A stretch of DNA of 64,000 nucleotides from Microbispora rosea subsp. aerata (GTDB lineage: Bacteria; Actinomycetota; Actinomycetes; Streptosporangiales; Streptosporangiaceae). Both the position numbers and the translations under genes were made by a program. Under the pieces are notes generated by a model, which ran no database searches, was not told the DNA's origin, and saw only the letters and a list, made by a program, of their open reading frames with translations. Shown piece by piece: positions 58,616 to 64,000 of this stretch. The stretch is from positions 124,001-188,000 of the forward strand of contig NZ_BMPY01000002.1 in the NCBI RefSeq assembly GCF_014647835.1. The letters run 5' to 3'. The stretch's first letter is position 1. Each line of letters starts with the position of its first letter.

Positions 58616-61483
58616 TCACTGGGACGCTATGCCGGCGCGGGTGATGGAGATCAGCCGCCTCATGACGGGGAGGAGGGTCTCGTTGATCGTGGCGGAAAAC
58701 TCATTCACCGTCCTTACGAGGAGGGTATGGTCTCCCTCGTCCAAAACGCGCAAGCAGTCGCCGGCCGCCTTCTCCAGCCGGTCGAGCCCCCGCGACCACA
58801 GCTCCTGGCTCTGCCGATCCGGCACCCGGAAGAAGGTGTCGGATCGCCGTGCGGTCGTGTGGATGTCCGTGCACGCCCCGCGCAGACGTGCCTCGTCGAG
58901 CCGGCGAGAGGGGTCGGTGGCCTCGGGGAGGGCGCTCCCGGCACGCTGGTAGGCGTCGAGGATGTCGTCCACCAGTTCCCCTCCACCGCTATGGAACCAT
59001 GCCGCTGCCTGCAGCGTGCGGACCTGTGGCGACGGTGTCGGCTGGCGGACGCTGACGAGATCCGCGAATTCGAGGTGGCGCCTCGATGGGGGTCCTGAGT
59101 GCCACACCGCGAGAAAGGCGGTGGTGGAACCGACGCTGACCACGGTGAGCACGGCGGCGACGACGCGGCGAGCGTCGAAGCCGCGGACCCGGCTGACGGC
59201 TGTCGGCACCGGAGCGGGGGCTTCCCTCCGGCACCGCTCGCGCAGGGCGGCGACCGGCGCGGCGACGGCCGCCACGATCAGCAGCGCGGCGACCAACGCG
59301 TAGAAGAGCAGAAAGGAAACGCCTCGCCAGGCCGTTCCAGAGGGCCAGGAACAGGACACGGCTGACGTGCGCAATAGCGGGACACAGCCGCTGGTCCCCA
59401 GGAGAAAAAAGATCCCCACACCGGCGATCACGGCGGCGGCGCCACCGCTGACCAGCGCGGCGAGCAGTTGGTAGCGCTCGGTGAGCACGGCGACGACCAC
59501 AGCGACGACCAGGGCGGTGACCACTACGATCAGAGCGCACAGCACCATGCTCACGAGGACGCGCTGGGAGGCTCCCCCGATCGGGCTCCACAGGTGCATC
59601 GACGCCATGGCGGCCGTGAACACCCCCCAGGAGCACACGCCGGTGAGCGCGGAGATCAGCAGCGGCCGTCGCAGGTCGACATGCGGCGCCCCGATCATGG
59701 TCGGCACCCGTGCGCCCTTCAGAGCCCTGCTCACCCACCCGGGGACGCCCCTGGCCGGGCCGAGCGCCCATCCCAGGAGCGGGACCAGCCACAGCACCGA
59801 CACCGCCGAGACCTCCAAGGGGCTTGAGGCGACACTGCCGACGACGACGAACGCCGTCACGACCGCGGGGACGATCTCCGATGCCGTCATGCCGGAACGG
59901 GAAAGGAACAACTGCACGGCCGCGTCGGAGGTGTCGAACAGCCAGCCGTACGCGTAGGCGGTGTCGAACAGGTTCCACCAGTGGAGCAAGGCGGCGAACA
60001 GCAGCCAGGTCGCCGCCAGGACCACCATCGTGCCCAGCCGTATCGAGCCCCATCGCCACGCCCTGACCCACAGCTCGGCGCACTGGGCGGTCCACCATGT
60101 CACCAGGGCCGCGGCGAAGACGACGAGCAGCAGGGCCTCCGGGTGCGGCGGGGCCCACTGGTTGACCGCAAGGCGGTTCGTGGTCAGCTCCCCCACGGCC
60201 AGACCCGCCCCCAGCCACAGCCCTGTCCTCAGTCCGGACGGAACCCGGCGCGACGTGAGCACCGCGTGGGTGACCGACCGGCACACGGCGACACCCACGA
60301 TGCCCGTCAGCACCGCCGCCGCCACCGGCGTCGCCAGCGTGTCGATTTGCTTGCCGCTCCACTGAGCCAGCCCACGTGGGAAGAGCTGGTGCATGATGAG
60401 CCACGTGGCGGCCCCGGCGAGGAAGACCGGCAGCGCCTGCAGGTCGAACAGCGCGGCCGGGTCGGTGAGAGACCGCAGGCGCAGATTCCAGCTCGGATGC
60501 GTGCTCCACAGCCGGGCGAACCTCGCGAACGCTTGGACTCGCCCGGGCCGGCCCTCCGCGGCGGACCTGCGTCTCCAGGTCTCGGCGTCACCACCCCAGG
60601 CCAGCGCGTCCAGGTCCGCGTAGATCTCGCGGCTGCGGAGCACGTCGGCGCGCGCCAAGTAGACCAGCACCACCATGAAAGCCGCCAGCAGCAGATTACG
60701 GGTGGCCAGGGGCAGCTCTCCCCGCCGCAGCTCCGGCGGCAGCCGCACCAGGATCTCCACCGTCCTCACCAGGTAGGGCAGGAGGACCACGACGACGAAC
60801 ACCCGCCAAAGAGCGACGGTGGCATAGGCGATCGTCACATCGCCGTTGCGGATGTGGGCGAGCTCGTGCAGGACGATGGTCCGGAAGCCCCTGGGATCGG
60901 CCGCCCTGCGGACGACGAGCCCGTCGTTCAGACTGATGATGTAGCGGCCCGGACGCCCGAAGGTCACGGCGTTCGCCCCGGCCTTTCCCGAGGCGACGAC
61001 GAAGCGGGGGGCGCGGGCCAGCCCTGCGGCCGCGACGAGGGCCGCCAGTTCGGCGCGCAGGTCACCCCGGCTGTCCACCATCTCGACGGGAACGACTCGC
61101 CCGGGGCGCCCCTTCCAGAGCGGCAGCACCCACAAGAGCGTTCCGGCGGCGGCCAGGAGCAGGAGGAACATCCCGGCGTAAAGCCACTGTCCCAGCGCTC
61201 CCGGACCGTGCCGGGCTTCACATGCCTGCAGAGCGTCGTACTGGTCGAGGAGAGCGGCCACGATGGTGACGTAATCGCCGTCGAGCAGGTCGGCTCCCGC
61301 CGCATACGCGCACATGTTGGAGGTGCCGAAACCCACGACGGACCGCAGCATCCACGCACTGCTGGCCAGCATCAGGACGAGCAGCAGCACGAAGCGCATG
61401 GTCGTCCCCGCGTTCAGCACACGCTGGTCCACGCGCGGACCGGCGGGCGCGGCGGCCGTGGGATCGAGCGGGAGGTCAGACAT
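58616..61483 (-). CDS. Large polytopic M48 family metalloprotease
   Basis: A 955-residue membrane protein. The zinc motif HELAH (206-210) lies in [12 protein letters not shown], and the third ligand Glu286 is in [10 protein letters not shown], the M48 pattern. About fifteen hydrophobic segments surround it, far more than HtpX or Ste24. The C-terminal 130 residues (about 820-955) are soluble and predicted extracytoplasmic or cytosolic helical ([40 protein letters not shown]). ATG 61483 overlaps the upstream gene by 8 bases. Substrate unknown. The paired gene 61476-62048 suggests a two-component membrane system. Confidence 0.88.
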   Translation of the reverse strand: MSDLPLDPTAAAPAGPRVDQRVLNAGTTMRFVLLLVLMLASSAWMLRSVVGFGTSNMCAYAAGADLLDGDYVTIVAALLDQYDALQACEARHGPGALGQWLYAGMFLLLLAAAGTLLWVLPLWKGRPGRVVPVEMVDSRGDLRAELAALVAAAGLARAPRFVVASGKAGANAVTFGRPGRYIISLNDGLVVRRAADPRGFRTIVLHELAHIRNGDVTIAYATVALWRVFVVVVLLPYLVRTVEILVRLPPELRRGELPLATRNLLLAAFMVVLVYLARADVLRSREIYADLDALAWGGDAETWRRRSAAEGRPGRVQAFARFARLWSTHPSWNLRLRSLTDPAALFDLQALPVFLAGAATWLIMHQLFPRGLAQWSGKQIDTLATPVAAAVLTGIVGVAVCRSVTHAVLTSRRVPSGLRTGLWLGAGLAVGELTTNRLAVNQWAPPHPEALLLVVFAAALVTWWTAQCAELWVRAWRWGSIRLGTMVVLAATWLLFAALLHWWNLFDTAYAYGWLFDTSDAAVQLFLSRSGMTASEIVPAVVTAFVVVGSVASSPLEVSAVSVLWLVPLLGWALGPARGVPGWVSRALKGARVPTMIGAPHVDLRRPLLISALTGVCSWGVFTAAMASMHLWSPIGGASQRVLVSMVLCALIVVVTALVVAVVVAVLTERYQLLAALVSGGAAAVIAGVGIFFLLGTSGCVPLLRTSAVSCSWPSGTAWRGVSFLLFYALVAALLIVAAVAAPVAALRERCRREAPAPVPTAVSRVRGFDARRVVAAVLTVVSVGSTTAFLAVWHSGPPSRRHLEFADLVSVRQPTPSPQVRTLQAAAWFHSGGGELVDDILDAYQRAGSALPEATDPSRRLDEARLRGACTDIHTTARRSDTFFRVPDRQSQELWSRGLDRLEKAAGDCLRVLDEGDHTLLVRTVNEFSATINETLLPVMRRLISITRAGIASQ

Positions 61484-62048
61484 GCGGCTCCGGAAGGCCG
61501 CCCGTCGCGTCGTCCCCGGCCTGTCCGGCATCGCCTCGCGCCGGACCGAACGCGGGGCGATCCCCGTCGGGCAGCACCAGTCTCACCACCAGCGCGTCCG
61601 CGAGCCGTTCGGCCGCCGGCAGTTCCAGACCATGGCGGGCGCCCACCTCGATGACCCGGCGCCGCAGGTCGGCCAGTTGCTCGGGGGTGAGCGGAGGCAC
61701 CGTCATGGGCTCTTTCCGCCGTTTGAAGATCCGGCGGAGCCCGGCCTTCCCCTGCCTGACGGCGCCGTCGACCGCGGCGTCCGCCGCGCGACGCGCGGTC
61801 TCCTCCAGCGCCAGCCACAAAATGGGCGTCAGCAGCGTGACGAGGTCACCCAGGCCGAATCCGAGAGGTTCGTCCGACCGGTCCCCTCGTTTCAGCCGCC
61901 GCAATATCGTTTTGTCATCGAATCGGCAGAGACCATCGAGATAAGGCAGCTCTTCGGGAGCTACGTCGGCTATCACATAACGGACGATGTTCCGTATTTG
62001 GTAACGGCCTTCCGTATTTACCTGCCTTATCTCCATATCGTTGGTCAT
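61476..62048 (-). CDS. Partner protein of the M48 protease, unknown function
   Basis: A 190-residue protein. The N-terminal 45 residues ([35 protein letters not shown]) look globular; a hydrophobic stretch follows at about 62-82 ([21 protein letters not shown]), then an Ala-rich helix with RRIFKRRK, and a helical C-terminal part ([21 protein letters not shown]). No motif identifies it. It is read from a leaderless ATG and its 3' end overlaps the M48 start by 8 bases, so the two proteins are probably made together. Could recruit substrates or insert into the membrane next to the protease. Confidence 0.75.
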   Translation of the reverse strand: MTNDMEIRQVNTEGRYQIRNIVRYVIADVAPEELPYLDGLCRFDDKTILRRLKRGDRSDEPLGFGLGDLVTLLTPILWLALEETARRAADAAVDGAVRQGKAGLRRIFKRRKEPMTVPPLTPEQLADLRRRVIEVGARHGLELPAAERLADALVVRLVLPDGDRPAFGPARGDAGQAGDDATGGLPEPHV

Positions 62049-62054
62049 GTCGCC

Positions 62055-62060
62055 ATGCTA
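62055..62060 (-). promoter_or_regulatory. -10 element TAGCAT of a leaderless start
   Basis: On the minus strand TAGCAT is followed by 6 bases and the ATG at 62048. It provides the promoter for the partner-M48 pair. Confidence 0.6.
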
Positions 62061-62200
62061 TGTCCCGCGTAAACACCGCTGTCGAAGCAAAACGACATCG
62101 ATATTCAGAGGAGCCGGAGGCCGTCATCCGGCGACGGCCGGCGTCCCCTTCACGGAATCGCCGAGGTCCGCCGGGCTGCGGGACCGTTCACGTCCCGGAC

Positions 62201-62228
62201 CGGCGGCTCCCGCTGCCGGGAGCCGCCG
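62201..62228 (-). terminator. Hairpin terminator after the M1 peptidase gene
   Basis: CGGCGGCTCCC (62201-62211) pairs perfectly with GGGAGCCGCCG (62218-62228), with a 6-base loop, just downstream of the stop at 62238. Confidence 0.65.
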
Positions 62229-62237
62229 CAGACGGGA

Positions 62238-63668
62238 TCACCAGGAGGTGGGCTTGCCCTTCTGGAAGAGCCACACGTCGAAAAACGCCGTGAGGTCCAT
62301 GCCCGAGATCTTCTCCGCCGCCCGGATGAAGTCGGCGGTGCTCACGTTGCCGTACCGGTGCCCGGTCGCCCATTCCTTGATCAGCGTGAAGAACGCGGCG
62401 TCGCCGATCTTTCCGCGCAGCGCGTGCAGCGTCATCGCGCCGCGGTTGTACGGCACGTTTCCGAACATGTCCTCGGGGCCGGGGTCGGCCGCGACGATCT
62501 GCCAGAACGACGAGGTCGCCGCCCGGCCGTAGTTGCCGGCGCCGTCGAACGTCTGCTGCGCGGTGGCGCCCCCGGTGTGCTCGGTGTACAGCCAGGTCGC
62601 GTACGTCGCGAAGCCCTCATTGAGCCAGATGTCGGACCATTTGCCGAGGCTCACGCTGTCGCCGTACCACTGGTGGGCGAGCTCGTGCGCCATCGTGCCG
62701 ACGCTGGGCGCGCTGGAGAAGATCGGCTTGGTCTGGCTCTCCAGGGCGTAGCCGACGCCCGGCGCGCGGTCGATGACGGCGCCCGCCTGGTTGAAGGGGT
62801 ACGGCCCGAAGATCGAGGAGAAATACTCCAGGATGTCGGGGATCCGCGCGACTGCCGCGGCCGACTGGGTCACCAGGCGCGGGTCCACGGCCGTGTAGAC
62901 CGGGATGCCGTTCGGCGTGGTCGTCTCGCTGACGGCGAAGTTCCCCAGGGTCACCGTGGCGAGGTAGGTCGCCATCGGCTCGGCCGAGTCCCAGACGAAC
63001 GTCGTCTTGCCGTTCGCGGTCGTCTTCGACACCAGGCGGCCGTTGCCCACGACCGTGACGCCCTCGGGGACGGTCGCGCGGAAGGTGAACGTCGCCTTGT
63101 CCGTCGGGCTGTCGTTGGACAGCAGCCAGGCCGGGGCGCCCTGCGGCTCGCCCGGCACGAAGACGCCGTCGTCGGTCGGCACCCAGCCCTCGATCGACCC
63201 GTCGGGGTCGGTGATCACCGGCGGCGTCCCGGCGTACGACACGGTGACCGTGAAGGTCTCCCCGGTCTTGAGCTTCGGCCGCGGGGTGACGACGAGCTCC
63301 TGGCCGTCGCGGGTGAACGCGGCCGGGTGCTTGCCAACCGTGAGCGAGCTGATCCGCGGGCCGCGGAAGTCCAGGTTGAACTGGTCCAGGTCCTGGGTGG
63401 CGACCGCGGTGATCACCGTCGTGGCGTCCATGACCCTGGTCGCGGGGTCGTAGGAGAACGTGACGTCGTAGTGCCGCACGTCGTAGCCGCCGTTGCCCTG
63501 GTCGGGGAAGTACGGGTCGCCGAGCGAGGGGGCGTCGGCGGAGTAGCGCGGCTGCCCGGGGTTGCCCGGCGCCGCGGAGGCGGCGGTCGCCTGGGTCGCG
63601 GTGAGGAGCGCGGCCGCGAGGGCCGCGCCGCCGATCCGCGCCGCCCGGCGCGAACGGGACGAGGTCAT
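62238..63668 (-). CDS. Secreted M1 family aminopeptidase
   Basis: A 476-residue exported zinc peptidase. Signal peptide RSRRAARIGGAALAAALLTA with probable cut after ASA near 33. An N-terminal beta-sandwich (about 55-270) precedes the gluzincin core with HELAHQWYGD near 325 and the third ligand Glu in LNEGFATYATWL about 20 residues later. The exopeptidase motif GAMEN is replaced by GYALES, which is usual in this secreted group and leaves the substrate open. ATG has AAAGGAA upstream. No downstream helical M1 domain, so it is a short form. Confidence 0.94.
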   Translation of the reverse strand: MTSSRSRRAARIGGAALAAALLTATQATAASAAPGNPGQPRYSADAPSLGDPYFPDQGNGGYDVRHYDVTFSYDPATRVMDATTVITAVATQDLDQFNLDFRGPRISSLTVGKHPAAFTRDGQELVVTPRPKLKTGETFTVTVSYAGTPPVITDPDGSIEGWVPTDDGVFVPGEPQGAPAWLLSNDSPTDKATFTFRATVPEGVTVVGNGRLVSKTTANGKTTFVWDSAEPMATYLATVTLGNFAVSETTTPNGIPVYTAVDPRLVTQSAAAVARIPDILEYFSSIFGPYPFNQAGAVIDRAPGVGYALESQTKPIFSSAPSVGTMAHELAHQWYGDSVSLGKWSDIWLNEGFATYATWLYTEHTGGATAQQTFDGAGNYGRAATSSFWQIVAADPGPEDMFGNVPYNRGAMTLHALRGKIGDAAFFTLIKEWATGHRYGNVSTADFIRAAEKISGMDLTAFFDVWLFQKGKPTSW

Positions 63669-63688
63669 GAGGTTCCTTTCGCGGCAGA

Positions 63689-63717
63689 CCGGGCGGCCGG
63701 GGAGACCGGCCGCCCGG
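63689..63717 (-). terminator. Strong hairpin upstream of the M1 gene
   Basis: Perfect 12-bp arms, CCGGGCGGCCGG (63689-63700) and CCGGCCGCCCGG (63706-63717), with a 5-base loop. It lies between the stop at 63737 and the M1 start, so it ends the preceding gene. Confidence 0.7.
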
Positions 63718-63736
63718 CCCGGTGACATGCGTGGGA

Positions 63737-64000
63737 TCAGGCGACGACGGAGCGGAGCGGGATGCCCGCCGCGCCGAGGTCGCGGACCAGGTCGCGGACG
63801 AACGGGTGCTCGTCGGCGGACAGGCCGTCGGGATTCGGGATCGTGATGTAGGACGAGCCGTCCGCGGACGCGGTCCGCGCCGTGTCCGTGTAGCGCTCGA
63901 CCACCGCCCGCGCCCGCGCCAGGTCGGCGTCGGCCACCTGGATGACGATCGGCCGCCACTCCCCGCCGAGGTTCGGCGGCTCCTCGGCCGCCGCCGCGGC
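63737..64000 (-). CDS. Hypothetical protein, 5' part outside the window
   Basis: The reading frame is open to the window end, giving at least 87 C-terminal residues. It contains PPNLGGEWRPIVIQVADADL, ARAVVERYTDTARTASADGS and ends LGAAGIPLRSVVA. No motif is evident and the family is not recognised. It is upstream of the M1 gene on the same strand, followed by a strong hairpin. Confidence 0.65.
   Translation of the reverse strand, partial: AAAAAEEPPNLGGEWRPIVIQVADADLARARAVVERYTDTARTASADGSSYITIPNPDGLSADEHPFVRDLVRDLGAAGIPLRSVVA

Noticed and set aside
61476-62048. Assigning the M48 partner to a named conflict-system family
   Set aside because: The sequence suggests a two-gene module, but no motif allows a named family, so no function is claimed.

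Overview
The window is about 72-73% G+C with strong GC3 bias, GTG/TTG starts, many 4-bp start/stop overlaps and several genes that appear leaderless. Gene content and order (gltD-gltB, lgt, trpA-trpB-trpC, DUF2752, dispanin, TIGR02234, hisI, hisF, priA, hisH, hisB, hisC, hisD, dnaE) match the conserved trp/his/dnaE segment of filamentous Actinobacteria. The family mix suggests a member of Streptosporangiales; this placement is inference. I see no rRNA, tRNA, CRISPR, insertion sequence, prophage or replication origin: this is core chromosome with small accessory insertions.

Layout. 1-2.7 kb: a cut-off secreted-protein gene, a DUF2784 membrane gene whose ribosome-binding site lies in a perfect hairpin, and a secreted subtilisin. 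2.9-9.0 kb: both glutamate synthase subunits. 9.2-13.5 kb: a BpsA-like aminopropyltransferase, a membrane-anchored unknown, a VIT1/CCC1 transporter and lgt, the last three overlapping by 4 bp. 14-21.1 kb: DsbA-like and MauE/DoxX proteins, trpA, trpB, trpC, DUF2752, dispanin, TIGR02234 and hisI; trpE is not at the hisI/TIGR02234 junction. 21.3-29.2 kb: an AAA ATPase with a 57-bp inverted repeat upstream, a heterodimeric ABC exporter, a TIGR03085 protein, two paralogous 53-54 aa membrane proteins, chorismate mutase and a secreted Cys-containing peptide. 29.2-35.4 kb: a nearly gapless his operon, hisD-hisC-hisB-(50 aa membrane protein)-hisH-(membrane protein)-priA-rid-hisF, apparently started by a leaderless hisD. 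PriA would also supply the TrpF step, which fits the absence of trpF.

35.6-47.0 kb: a DeoR regulator, CPBP protease, ArsC-like reductase, alpha/beta hydrolase, Cys-tRNA(Pro) deacylase, amidase, ArsR-type regulator, DUF2567 membrane protein, a MurA homologue with Asp at the catalytic Cys position, and a class A penicillin-binding protein with a long basic tail. 47.4-52.3 kb: dnaE and a gene fusing a catalytically eroded DAHP-synthase-like domain to chorismate mutase, behind a leader peptide and attenuator-like terminator. 52.3-64 kb: a membrane Ser/Thr kinase, a tandem-repeat spacer, a TipA-like MerR regulator with its own operator-promoter, a Cys-less ribosomal protein S4 divergent from a DUF2470 heme-related gene across iron-box-like sites, a two-gene module of a polytopic M48 protease with a partner protein, and a secreted M1 aminopeptidase.

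The best candidates for something little described are the M48 protease module, the pseudo-DAHP-synthase/chorismate-mutase gene with its leader, the hairpin-sequestered start of DUF2784, the S4/DUF2470 iron-box promoter, and the small-protein cluster at 27.6-29.2 kb.
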